Assembly: GCA_017609225.1 (NCBI GenBank)
Contig: JAFCEK010000009.1
Location: forward strand, 1 to 23,470
DNA length: 23,470 nt
Direction of reading: 5' to 3'
Origin: Candidatus Aenigmatarchaeota archaeon
GTDB lineage: Archaea > Aenigmatarchaeota > Aenigmatarchaeia > QMZP01
The notes beneath the pieces were generated by a model. It searched no databases. It was not told where the DNA came from and saw only the letters and a program-made list of their open reading frames with translations. Position numbers and translations under genes: made by a program. Below, in pieces: positions 1 through 7,491 of this stretch (the stretch's first letter is position 1; every line of letters starts with the position of its first letter).

Positions 1-215
1 TCATCCTCTGTGAATAATGGTTTTGATTCTTCTGATACCTCTCCTGATATCTGGAAGGTTTCCTGTCCCATCATATTTACCCTGGAAACCTGCGGGTTTG
101 AGATTATAATATCCTTTTCAGGTGTTTTTATTACAACCTCCTCTGCCTCTATTGGCTCTGCCTGAATTCCCATTCTTTTTGCCATCCTTTCAAGCTGCCT
201 TGGGTTTATTCGCAT
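1..215 (-). CDS. nac: Nascent polypeptide-associated complex protein (partial)
   Basis: Archaeal NAC homologue: a ribosome-associated chaperone that contacts nascent chains near the exit tunnel. The visible N-terminal 71 codons read MRINPRQLERMAKRMGIQ, then the stretch around IISNPQVSRVNMMGQETFQI, which matches the family's NPRQ start and the conserved NPQV..MxxQETFQI part of the NAC domain. The C-terminal part, where the family has a UBA domain, lies beyond the left edge. The start is supported by a GGGAG ribosome-binding site about 5 nt upstream. It is divergent from polB, with a TATA-like AT block at about 245-259 and a palindrome at 275-289 just upstream of that. Identification is by recalled motif, not by search. 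Confidence 0.9.
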   Translation of the reverse strand, partial: MRINPRQLERMAKRMGIQAEPIEAEEVVIKTPEKDIIISNPQVSRVNMMGQETFQISGEVSEESKPLFTED

Positions 216-274
216 GTTATCTCCCTTTTTTGTATTTGTTTTTGTTTTATTTATAATGTTAATATTCTGGTTCG

Positions 275-289
275 CATAACGCTGTTATA
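275..289. promoter_or_regulatory. Palindrome related to the orc1-upstream repeats
   Basis: CATAACGCTGTTATA differs at only two of 15 positions from the TATAACACTGTTATA copy directly upstream of orc1 at 7134-7148. Its two ATAAC/GTTAT arms are perfectly inverted. It lies between the probable NAC TATA region (about 245-259) and the probable polB TATA region (about 325-335), so it could act on either promoter. Protein binding is inferred. Confidence 0.55.
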
Positions 290-442
290 CTTATTAGCTT
301 TTCTGTTTTTCAAAACATATTTCCTATAATATATAACAAAACCCAGATTAGTTTTTATTGTTAATTATCTATTATTTCTCATAGAATGCCGGGGGGTTGG
401 GTTTGTTATTTTCTTGCTGTTGGGTGATATATGGTGATTTGA

Positions 443-3091
443 ATGGAATTTCAGATATTTGATGTTGACTATGTGGTTGTGGATGGAAGGCCTATAATAA
501 GGGTGTTTGGAAAAACAATAAATGGCGAAAGTGTTTGCGGCTTCTATGAAAACTATCTGCCTTATATATATGTTGATGATGAAAAGGCGCTGAATATTCT
601 TAAGAATGAACCTCAGGTTCATAAAATAAAGAAGGTTCGGAGAAAGATTATCGGAGATATGACACCAAGGGATATGTATAAGGTTTTTCTTAAGAATCCT
701 GCAAAAACACCTGAAATAAGGGAAAGACTGAAAGCAAACGGGCTGAATCCTTACGAAGCTGACATACTTTTCAAATACAGGTTTATGTGTGACCTTGGGC
801 TTAAAGGCCTTTCCTGGATTAGGGTTGCAGACGGAAGTCCAACCTCAACAAACACTGTTCGCGTTTCCAAAACAATCAGAATCAAGGAATTTGAATGCAG
901 AGAAAAATTAGAGGATGCGGAAATGAAAATTCTTGCACTGGATATAGAATGCATATCAACAAGGCCAGGAGATGTTCCTGATGCAAAAAGGGATCCAATA
1001 ATCATGGTTTCTATGGTTTTTAACAGTCCCTATGAAGGCAAAAAACAGATTGTTCTGAGCACAAGAAATGGTGAGGGTGTTTTCAGTTTTTCAACAGAAA
1101 AAGAAATGCTTGAGGAATTTATAGATATAATAAACAAATATGATCCTGATATAATAACAGGATATAATATAAACGGGTTTGATTTGCCTTATATAATTAA
1201 CAGGATGAAGGAAAATAATGTAAGGCCTCTTTTTGGAAGATGCAACCAGAAATCTGCTTTTGTCAGAAGCTTTGGCATCAGGAACAGAATCACTATAACA
1301 GGCAGGGTTGTTGTTGACAGTTTTGAAATAGTAAAAAAGGATTTTTCATTGCAGAGGTATGGACTGGATTTTGTAGCTGAAAAACTGCTTGGAGAAAGAA
1401 AGATTGATGTAAAGCATTCTGAAATTGAAAAGCTCTGGAGGGGAAATGAAGAGGAATTTAAAAAACTTGTTGAATATTCCATAAAAGACTCTGTGCTTGC
1501 TATGGATCTGGTTTTGAAATTAAACCTTATTGATAAATATATTGCTCTTTCAAAGGTTTCCGGAACGCTTCTGCAGGACACGCTGGATTCAGGTGAAACA
1601 TCAAGGATTGAAAACTTTCTGCTTAAGGAGTTCAACAGGGCAGGTTATGTCTTTCCATGCAAACCTGAACAATCAGAGGTAAAAAAAAGGGAAAGGGAAA
1701 GGGCAGAAAAATTAAAGGGTGGTTTTGTTTTGGAGCCTGAAAAAAAGCTTCATTCAAATGTTCTTGTGATGGATTTCAAGAGCATGTATCCTTCAATATT
1801 CATTACATACAACATATGCCCGACAACCATTGTTAAAGATGGCAACAGACAGGGTCTTATTGAAACCCCTTCCGGAGCAAAGTTTCTCCCAAAAAACATC
1901 CAGTATGGGATAATCCCAAAGATTTTAGAGGGGGTTATGAAGCAAAGGCAGGCTGTGAAGAAAAAACTAAAGGAATGTAAAGATGAAAACAAGAAAAGGG
2001 CGCTGGATGCCGAACAATGGGCATTGAAGATAATGGCAAACGCATTTTACGGTCATATGGGCTATGTGAGGTCAAGAATTTATGACCTGGATATAGCAAA
2101 TGCCATAACAACATGCGGGAGGGAAACAATAAAAGAAACAGCAGCAAAGATTGAAAGGGAATTTGGCTATAAAATTGTTTATGGTGATACAGATTCTGTT
2201 TTTGTGAAGGTTCCTGAAGATGATACTGAAAAGCTCAGTGAAATTGGAAAGGGTATTGCATTAAAAATAACAGAGGAGCTTCCCGGCATAATGGAGCTTG
2301 AATTTGAAAAGATATTCAGGAGGTTTCTTCCTCTCACAAAGAAGAGATATGTTGCATGGAAACTTGAACATACAGGTGACGGATGGAAAGAAGGTATAGA
2401 AATGAAGGGTATAGAAACCGTCAGAAGGGACTGGTGCGGTCTTGTGGGTGACACTATAAAAAACGTTATTGACATCATTCTGAAAAAAAATGATGTGAAG
2501 GCAAGTGTGAAGTATTTCAAGGGTGTTATACAGGACCTTGTTAATGGAAAGATTCCAATAGAAAAGCTTGTTATAACAAAAACCATGACAAAATCTCCCA
2601 AACATTATGCAGGCATACAGCCGCATATAGAGCTTGCAAAGAAAATTGAAATGAGAAATCCTAATGATGTTCCCGGTATCGGTGACAGAATAGGATATGT
2701 TATTGTGAAGGGAACACAACTGCTGTCAAAGAGGGCTGAAGACCCTGCTTATGTCCTGGAAAAAGGTCTTCAGGTGGATTCAAACTATTATGTTGAGAAT
2801 CAGCTGCTTCCTCCACTGGAAAAGATATTCAGGGGTCTTGGTGTTTCAAAATCAGAGCTGCTTGGCAATGGAAGGCAGATTGGCATACTTGATGCTATTA
2901 GAATGAATGGTCACAAACAACCTGAGCATAAAATGCCGAAAGAAATCAATGCAAACGAGATTAACGGGTTTATATGCAGTAAATGCAATGAATTTTACAG
3001 AAGGGTTCCTCTTGTGGGAAGATGTGAATGTGGTGGATCGCTGCTTTTTTCAAGTCCAAAGGGTCCTGCTGAGTCAGCTGTTGTGCAATGA
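443..3091 (+). CDS. polB: DNA polymerase family B with 3'-5' exonuclease
   Basis: Replicative or repair DNA polymerase of 882 residues. Exonuclease motifs are intact: ExoI ALDIECIS (D167, E169), ExoII NINGFDLPY (around N244-D247) and ExoIII YSIKDSVL (Y345, D349). Polymerase motif A is DFKSMYPS (444-451), motif B KIMANAFYG (529-537), motif C YGDTDS (580-585), and a later KKRYVAWK matches the KxY region. So both synthesis and proofreading should work. No intein is present. The last 40 residues hold a probable zinc module (C845, C848, C861, C863) with a YRRVPL segment recalling the C-terminal finger of the polymerase D large subunit. The ATG is preceded by GGTGA at about 5 nt. The promoter is probably the TATA-like block at 325-335, giving an untranslated leader of about 80 nt. 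It converges on the TctA-like gene. Confidence 0.97.
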   Translation: MEFQIFDVDYVVVDGRPIIRVFGKTINGESVCGFYENYLPYIYVDDEKALNILKNEPQVHKIKKVRRKIIGDMTPRDMYKVFLKNPAKTPEIRERLKANGLNPYEADILFKYRFMCDLGLKGLSWIRVADGSPTSTNTVRVSKTIRIKEFECREKLEDAEMKILALDIECISTRPGDVPDAKRDPIIMVSMVFNSPYEGKKQIVLSTRNGEGVFSFSTEKEMLEEFIDIINKYDPDIITGYNINGFDLPYIINRMKENNVRPLFGRCNQKSAFVRSFGIRNRITITGRVVVDSFEIVKKDFSLQRYGLDFVAEKLLGERKIDVKHSEIEKLWRGNEEEFKKLVEYSIKDSVLAMDLVLKLNLIDKYIALSKVSGTLLQDTLDSGETSRIENFLLKEFNRAGYVFPCKPEQSEVKKRERERAEKLKGGFVLEPEKKLHSNVLVMDFKSMYPSIFITYNICPTTIVKDGNRQGLIETPSGAKFLPKNIQYGIIPKILEGVMKQRQAVKKKLKECKDENKKRALDAEQWALKIMANAFYGHMGYVRSRIYDLDIANAITTCGRETIKETAAKIEREFGYKIVYGDTDSVFVKVPEDDTEKLSEIGKGIALKITEELPGIMELEFEKIFRRFLPLTKKRYVAWKLEHTGDGWKEGIEMKGIETVRRDWCGLVGDTIKNVIDIILKKNDVKASVKYFKGVIQDLVNGKIPIEKLVITKTMTKSPKHYAGIQPHIELAKKIEMRNPNDVPGIGDRIGYVIVKGTQLLSKRAEDPAYVLEKGLQVDSNYYVENQLLPPLEKIFRGLGVSKSELLGNGRQIGILDAIRMNGHKQPEHKMPKEINANEINGFICSKCNEFYRRVPLVGRCECGGSLLFSSPKGPAESAVVQ

Positions 3092-3142
3092 GTTTCTGGT
3101 TTTGTTATTTATATGGTAATATGAACTTCATGTTAATTTAAC

Positions 3143-3160
3143 CCTGCTTTTTTCTTTTTT
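3143..3160 (+). terminator. T-run terminator after polB
   Basis: Two runs of six T separated by a single C follow polB by about 55 nt. Archaeal transcription stops at such T tracts without needing a hairpin. The strand is assigned from polB. Confidence 0.5.
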
Positions 3161-3200
3161 ATGTGAAGCCATGCGTGAAAAATCAAGCATAAAACAAAAA

Positions 3201-3220
3201 TTCCATGTGAAATAAGGGTT
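3201..3220 (+). promoter_or_regulatory. Degenerate ORB-like element
   Basis: TTCCATGTGAAATAAGGGTT resembles the stronger site at 3258-3277 if small gaps are allowed (TTCC, GTG, AAATAA, GGG). It lies on the same strand, 57 bp upstream. It is supported mainly by proximity to the better copy. Confidence 0.3.
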
Positions 3221-3257
3221 AGTTCACATATATTCATTTCGATATCATGCGAACACA

Positions 3258-3277
3258 TTCAGTGGAAATAAAGGGGT
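3258..3277 (+). promoter_or_regulatory. Origin recognition box (ORB)-like site
   Basis: TTCAGTGGAAATAAAGGGGT closely follows the general archaeal ORB form bound by Orc1/Cdc6 (a CCAGTGGAAAC dyad followed by AAAGGGG). It lies in the convergent gap between polB and the TctA-like gene, about 4 kb from orc1. Just upstream, 3239-3250 holds the 12-mer TCGATATCATGC, which recurs exactly at 7149-7160 in the orc1 upstream region. ORB consensus is from memory; binding is inferred. Confidence 0.5.
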
Positions 3278-3294
3278 ATGAATTCACATGAATT

Positions 3295-4500
3295 TCACAT
3301 AATCCCCATGTAGAATAATATTAACGGTAACATCAGCACACCCATTGAACTGCTTCTTTTGATTCCTGTAAGCGGTGCAATAAGACCTATTGAGGTGGAA
3401 ACAAAAAGTATGAACATTCCTGCGAGTCCTGAAAGAAATGCTGTAAGTATGAGAAGGAAAACCATCATCATCGCCGTGAATATGGAATAATTTATTTTCT
3501 GTATTGCATCTACTATTTTTTTCGTTGTCTTCAGCATTACTATAGCACTTATGCCCGCTGCTATAAGGGCAACAGCCATTAAAACGATTATTTCATTAAA
3601 CCCGAAATCAGGCAGTATCTGCTGCACTGCAAGAGCAGCCCCGCTTCTTGCCTTGGAAATTGTGTACAGGGATATCAGGGAAAACAATGCAACAACCGTG
3701 TTTATTGCTCCAACTGATATCAGAAACTCCCTGTAATCTTTTTTTCTTGTTATTTCCTGGGTAAGCACTGCTGCTTGTGCTGCGCCAATGCCTGGCAGTG
3801 TTCCTACAACAGACCCTGAGAACAAGCCCTTAACAATACCTGAAAATACAATTTTTCTTTGCGGCTTTTCAATTTCCATTTCCTGCGGTGGTATTTTTGT
3901 TTTTCTGTTAAGACTTACTATCAGTGTGCTCATTCCGAACAGGCCTGTAAATACAGGAAAAAGCATTATGCCTGAAGGCAGTATATATGAGTTGAATATA
4001 ATAAGCCCGAGTATGCCTGAAAGCAGGAATGTAAATGTTGCTGCAGGTATCTTTCTTCCTGTTTCTGTAAGTATCATAACAGCTGCTATTAATATCAGAA
4101 TCCAGTGTATATGGAGCTGTATATTCCGGTAAATAACAGGCACTGCTGCAATAATTACAGGAAAAAGCAGGGAGGAAAGCAGTATCACTCCAATTCCTCC
4201 TATAATCGTAAGATAGACTGCTTCAAGCCCCCTGCCTTCCAGAAGCATATAATGTCCAGGCAATATAGAGAGTGCTGTTGAGGGTTCTGGCGCGCCCAGA
4301 AGTATGGAAGGTACAAAATCCCAGAAAGTATGCGTAATTGCCAATGATATCAGTGCAGCTGCAAGGGGGTAGGGGTTCATGCCTGCTCCAAAACCAATCA
4401 GAACAAGGGTTATGGTGTTTACATGAAGACCTGGTATCAGACCTGTGGCTGTTCCAAGGATTATGCCAAGCAATGTAAATGCCAGTAACTCTATAAACAT
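3295..4500 (-). CDS. TctA/DUF112-like multi-pass membrane protein
   Basis: A 401-residue integral membrane protein with roughly ten hydrophobic segments. Two glycine-proline motifs at the start of each half, GLIPGLHVN (about residues 20-28) and GTLPGIGAA (about 233-241), match the duplicated architecture of the TctA family, the large permease subunit of tripartite tricarboxylate transporters. Archaeal members usually lack the periplasmic binding and small membrane partners, and none is seen here, so the substrate is unknown. It is the last gene of the orc1 run, and its ATG starts one base after the stop of the OB-fold gene, which implies translational coupling. The functional link to the replication genes is unclear. 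Confidence 0.8.
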   Translation of the reverse strand: MFIELLAFTLLGIILGTATGLIPGLHVNTITLVLIGFGAGMNPYPLAAALISLAITHTFWDFVPSILLGAPEPSTALSILPGHYMLLEGRGLEAVYLTIIGGIGVILLSSLLFPVIIAAVPVIYRNIQLHIHWILILIAAVMILTETGRKIPAATFTFLLSGILGLIIFNSYILPSGIMLFPVFTGLFGMSTLIVSLNRKTKIPPQEMEIEKPQRKIVFSGIVKGLFSGSVVGTLPGIGAAQAAVLTQEITRKKDYREFLISVGAINTVVALFSLISLYTISKARSGAALAVQQILPDFGFNEIIVLMAVALIAAGISAIVMLKTTKKIVDAIQKINYSIFTAMMMVFLLILTAFLSGLAGMFILFVSTSIGLIAPLTGIKRSSSMGVLMLPLILFYMGIM

Positions 4501-4501
4501 T

Positions 4502-4894
4502 TCAGTCTCCCGACAAAAATCCTTTTTTATGTATTATCTCAAGGTATCCCGAACCTTTTGGGTATTCATCAACTATACCTGTTGGGCATATCATGCTGCC
4601 TTTTTCAAACGAATAAATATCATTCCCTTTCTCCCTAAGCTTCATTGCTGTTGAATTGAATACAACCACCCTTATGTTTTCTGTGCTGTCATTTATTGTG
4701 AAAAAGACATGATTGTTTGAAATGGTTTTTGTTATTATTTCTCCGCATACCTTTACTGTTTTTCCTATATCATCTGATGTTATTTCTTTTATTGGTTTGG
4801 GTTTTAATTCAAGGTTTTCTGATGCCAGGAACAGAAGCAAAAGGCCTGCAACAGAGCAAAGAACAGCAATGTTTCTGAGTGCATGCTCTTCCAT
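4502..4894 (-). CDS. Membrane-anchored OB-fold protein
   Basis: A 130-residue protein with one hydrophobic segment near the N-terminus (about residues 8-25), then a single domain of about 90 residues. The pattern GKTVKVCGEI..TKTISNNHVFFTINDSTENIRVVVFN is typical of a tRNA_anti-type OB fold (five-stranded barrel with a GxV start and a central ..DxTG/E-like turn). The anchor would place the OB fold on one face of the membrane. It lies 33 nt downstream of the DP1-like gene and is coupled to the TctA-like gene. OB folds of this kind bind nucleic acid in the cytoplasm, but an anchored copy facing outward would need another ligand. Role unknown; the fold call is by pattern only. Confidence 0.7.
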   Translation of the reverse strand: MEEHALRNIAVLCSVAGLLLLFLASENLELKPKPIKEITSDDIGKTVKVCGEIITKTISNNHVFFTINDSTENIRVVVFNSTAMKLREKGNDIYSFEKGSMICPTGIVDEYPKGSGYLEIIHKKGFLSGD

Positions 4895-4927
4895 ATTTAT
4901 TATTATATTTCATGTTTGGATAAAAAA

Positions 4928-5878
4928 CTAGATATTATGAAAAACCACGTTTCTTGTTTTCAGGTTTATTTCTGCAAAACTTCCCTCGCCAACAGAGAGC
5001 AGGGTTACCCCTTTATATGACTCAAGGAACCTGTTTTTTGTTTTGAGCCAGAATATATCAGGCACAGGGTCTATGATAAACCAGTCCTTTTCTGATATTA
5101 TCATGTTTCTTTTTGGGTTCAGGTGTCTTTTTTTAAGATAGTTTACCGCGTCTTCTTTTGTTGTTTTATTTCCCGGTTTATAGGCAAGTATTGTTATCTT
5201 TTCATTTCCTTTTGAAAGCAGTATCCATGTGGGGTTTGGCTTTGTTTCTTCATGTGTTACTACAATGTCTGCTTTTGCGTTCTGGTTTTTTCTTGGCGTT
5301 ATTATTAAAGAGGCATTCATCCTTCCTATTGGATTTGTTATTGGAACATCCGGATATATTATCTCCTTTTCAAACAGTATGTTGTTTCTTACAAAACCTC
5401 TGATGCCAATAACATCATCCTCTGATACTGGTTTTTTGCTGTTTACCTCAATTATGCCTGTGGGGTCTTCAAGAACAAAGCCCTCCGGCTTCAGCTCCTT
5501 TACCATTCCTATCACAGAGAGCTCTGAAAACCCTTTCCTTGCGTTGCTGATTGAGACTGCATTTATTTTTTTAAGAAGAATGTTCTTCAGACCGTTGTAT
5601 TTTTCATTGTAATATTGTATAAAATCATTGGGCGTTAATCTTGTTTTTTTCTCTGGCTTTTTTATTTCAATATTTATTTTTTGTTTTTCCGGGTTTGCGC
5701 TCTTTTTTTCTTCATCTTTTTTTTCCGGTTTTTCATCTTCCATGAAAAAAATTTTTCCGTTCTTTTTTGCTGCGTTCAGGTATTTGTCTATATTGGTTTC
5801 ATCTATTCTTTTCAGTACATCAGGCGGTATTACCACACCAATCTCAAGAAACCTTGAGATAATTTCTTTTTTTTCCAT
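4928..5878 (-). CDS. DP1-like protein (polymerase D small subunit family), degenerate phosphoesterase
   Basis: A 316-residue relative of the small subunit of archaeal DNA polymerase D. In order: a helical N-terminal region (about 1-48), a Lys/Glu-rich linker, an OB fold (about 105-190, with LEDPTGIIEV, DDVIGIRGFV and ILFEKEIIYPDVP), then a shrunken C-terminal region ending LKKRHLNP, WFIIDPVPDIF, YKGVTLLSVG. Family members are usually about 450-620 residues, and the last motifs normally read RHL.P, ..DEVPDI.HTGHVH, YKGV.LINSGTWQ. Here the GHVH metal ligands are replaced by WLKT and most of the phosphoesterase core is missing, so Mre11-like nuclease activity should be absent. It sits 21 nt after orc1, the same order as in Pyrococcus. 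Either this lineage keeps DP1 only as a scaffold, or this is a paralogue. No DP2 gene lies in the window. Confidence 0.8.
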   Translation of the reverse strand: MEKKEIISRFLEIGVVIPPDVLKRIDETNIDKYLNAAKKNGKIFFMEDEKPEKKDEEKKSANPEKQKINIEIKKPEKKTRLTPNDFIQYYNEKYNGLKNILLKKINAVSISNARKGFSELSVIGMVKELKPEGFVLEDPTGIIEVNSKKPVSEDDVIGIRGFVRNNILFEKEIIYPDVPITNPIGRMNASLIITPRKNQNAKADIVVTHEETKPNPTWILLSKGNEKITILAYKPGNKTTKEDAVNYLKKRHLNPKRNMIISEKDWFIIDPVPDIFWLKTKNRFLESYKGVTLLSVGEGSFAEINLKTRNVVFHNI

Positions 5879-5899
5879 AACATTACCTTGTTTTGCAAA

Positions 5900-7120
5900 C
5901 TAATTAGGTTTGGTTTGTGCATGCCTCTCCAGCAGATAGTTCTCTTCAAGTATTTCCCTTATTTTTCTTACAATTGACTTGTTGAGCAGCATTCTTATCT
6001 CCTTTGTTCTTCCATATCTTCCCTTTGATATAACCCTTGCATTTATTATACCCAGCATATCCAGCTCATTTATCAGGTCTGAAACCCTTCTCTGCGTGAG
6101 TATTTTTATTCCTCTTTTTTTGCATATGCTTTCATATATTGAGTAAATATCGCCTGTTTGTATGCTTTTGTTTTTTTCTGTAAGTGTTATGATTGAAGCA
6201 AGCACTGCCTGGGACTGTTTTGGCTGCGAACTAACAACAGATATTATTCTGTCAAAATCGAGTTTTTCCTCTGCCTTGTCAACATATTCCAGTGTTATTC
6301 TGTTTTTTCCGTCTCTTTCAACAAGCTCTCCTGCAATTCTGAGCAGGTCAAGCGCCTTTCTTGCATCGCCATGCTCCTGTGCTGCCAGGGCAGAACATTT
6401 TTCTATCACACCATTATCCAGAACCCCGTTGTTGAATGCTATCCTTGCCCTTTCCTTAAGTATATCTTTAAGCTGCGTTGCATTGTAAGGTGGAAATATT
6501 ATTTCCTCTTCTGAGAGGCTTGATTTGACCCTTGGATCGAGGTTGTCTGTAAAGGATACGTCATTAGATATGCCTATTATGGAGAGTTTTGTGTTTTTCA
6601 GGTCCTGGTTTATTCTTGTAAGGTTGTAAAGAATTTCATCCCCTGTTTTTTTTACCAGAACATCAATCTCGTCAAGTATCAGAATAATGTTCTGTTTTTT
6701 TGAATCAATTGCATTAAAAAACATTTTATATATCTGGTCTGTTGGAAGCCCTGTTGCCGGAACCCTTAGGCCAAGGCTTCTTGTAAGCTCTGCAAGAAGC
6801 CTGTACTCTGTATCAGAAACCTTTTTCATCTTGCAGTTTATATAAAGCGTCTTTATGTTTTCAGATCGTGCAGAAAGGTTTTTTGTAACATATCTTACAG
6901 AGACAGATTTCCCTGTTCCAACTGTTCCAAACAGAAATATATTGGATGTTCTTTCTCCTCTGAGCGCAGGGGCAAGCGTTTGCGCAATCTGGTTTATCTG
7001 CTCTTCCCTGTGTGGTATTTTTGAGGGTACATACTGGTCTGTCAGGCTGTCTTTTTTGTTAAAAACCGCCTTTCTCTGCATATAACTGTCAAATATCTGA
7101 TCAAGACTTGTTTGTTTCAT
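5900..7120 (-). CDS. orc1: Orc1/Cdc6 replication initiator
   Basis: A 406-residue AAA+ initiator that binds origin recognition boxes and loads the MCM helicase. Visible features are Walker A GTVGTGKS (65-72), Walker B ILILDEIDVL (D150-E151), sensor 1 LSIIGISND, sensor 2 HGDARKALDLLR, and a C-terminal winged helix (about residues 300-390, with ILTQRRVSDLINELDMLG). All ATPase motifs are intact. The start has GAGG about 6 nt upstream. It is the first gene of a four-gene run with the DP1-like gene. A 15-bp palindrome ends 14 nt before the start codon and two more lie upstream, which suggests autoregulation or origin function. Its own upstream region is the candidate oriC. Confidence 0.96.
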   Translation of the reverse strand: MKQTSLDQIFDSYMQRKAVFNKKDSLTDQYVPSKIPHREEQINQIAQTLAPALRGERTSNIFLFGTVGTGKSVSVRYVTKNLSARSENIKTLYINCKMKKVSDTEYRLLAELTRSLGLRVPATGLPTDQIYKMFFNAIDSKKQNIILILDEIDVLVKKTGDEILYNLTRINQDLKNTKLSIIGISNDVSFTDNLDPRVKSSLSEEEIIFPPYNATQLKDILKERARIAFNNGVLDNGVIEKCSALAAQEHGDARKALDLLRIAGELVERDGKNRITLEYVDKAEEKLDFDRIISVVSSQPKQSQAVLASIITLTEKNKSIQTGDIYSIYESICKKRGIKILTQRRVSDLINELDMLGIINARVISKGRYGRTKEIRMLLNKSIVRKIREILEENYLLERHAQTKPN

Positions 7121-7133
7121 TTGAATCCTCTTT

Positions 7134-7148
7134 TATAACACTGTTATA
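7134..7148. repeat. 15-bp palindrome, copy 1
   Basis: TATAACACTGTTATA, a near-perfect inverted repeat (only the central base is unpaired), 14 nt upstream of the orc1 start codon. The likely orc1 TATA region is further upstream (about 7175-7190), so a protein bound here would block transcription or early elongation of orc1. Confidence 0.75.
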
Positions 7149-7226
7149 TCGATATCATGCCCCATTTTTAATTACACATATAATTTATTACAACCATTAT
7201 TCTATTGTTGTTATGGTTTATAAAAT

Positions 7227-7237
7227 TTCCAGTGGAA
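7227..7237. promoter_or_regulatory. ORB core dyad
   Basis: TTCCAGTGGAA is the inverted-repeat core of archaeal origin recognition boxes. The G-rich tail is absent here (it is followed by a T run), so it is a partial element. Confidence 0.45.
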
Positions 7238-7247
7238 TTTTTGTATA

Positions 7248-7262
7248 TATAACAGTGTTATA
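7248..7262. repeat. 15-bp palindrome, copy 2
   Basis: TATAACAGTGTTATA, extended by one more matched pair on each side (7247-7263). It is centred 114 bp from copy 1 and overlaps the region next to the ORB core dyad. Confidence 0.75.
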
Positions 7263-7337
7263 TCCCAACTCCTTTGTTTCTCTTGGAAAAATTTACCTAT
7301 AAAATATAATATAAAATTTCATCTGGAGTATGGAAAG

Positions 7338-7352
7338 TATAACAGTGTTATA
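7338..7352. repeat. 15-bp palindrome, copy 3
   Basis: TATAACAGTGTTATA, identical to copy 2 and centred 90 bp from it. It is followed by an AT-only stretch (7353-7378). Confidence 0.75.
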
Positions 7353-7387
7353 TTATTATAATAAAAATAAATTATTAATTGGGGCAT

Positions 7388-7406
7388 TCTCCACTAGAAA
7401 CAATGG
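7388..7406 (+). promoter_or_regulatory. ORB-like element
   Basis: TCTCCACTAGAAACAATGG matches the remembered ORB form TTTCCAGTGGAAACAAAGG at 15 of 19 positions (indexed from 7388), in the same orientation as the site at 3258. Consensus is from memory; binding is inferred. Confidence 0.45.
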
Positions 7407-7491
7407 TCTTGGTGTTTTAACACATTTTTTTTGCTAAAATCAAAGAATAAAGCGTTTTTATATTAATCCACAAAATATTATTAATGGTTTT

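Larger units (their letters stand above)
3161..3300. repeat. Cluster of five ATGTGAA/TTCACAT heptamers
   Basis: ATGTGAA occurs at 3161-3167 and 3205-3211. Its reverse complement occurs at 3223-3229, 3283-3289 and 3294-3300. Five copies in 140 bp is well above chance even in AT-rich DNA. The cluster fills the convergent polB/TctA intergenic region and surrounds an ORB-like site. The last copy overlaps the end of the TctA-like gene. A role in initiator or regulator binding is inferred. Confidence 0.5.
7121..7491. other. Candidate replication origin (oriC)
   Basis: A 371-bp non-coding, strongly AT-rich region between divergent orc1 and a metallophosphoesterase gene. It contains three copies of TATAACASTGTTATA (7134-7148, 7248-7262, 7338-7352), a TTCCAGTGGAA dyad (7227-7237), an ORB-like element (7388-7406), and AT-rich stretches around 7300-7380 that could melt. 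Archaeal origins are typically next to orc1/cdc6 and contain ORB repeats, so the location and content agree. No gene is seen in it. Confidence 0.7.

Noticed and set aside
365..622. Minus-strand open frames across polB and other long genes
   Set aside because: They lie opposite strong coding sequence, have no recognisable domains and are explained as shadows.
2565..2582. TTGTTATAACAA palindrome inside polB
   Set aside because: Half-sites are in the opposite order to the orc1 palindrome and it is within coding sequence; treated as chance.
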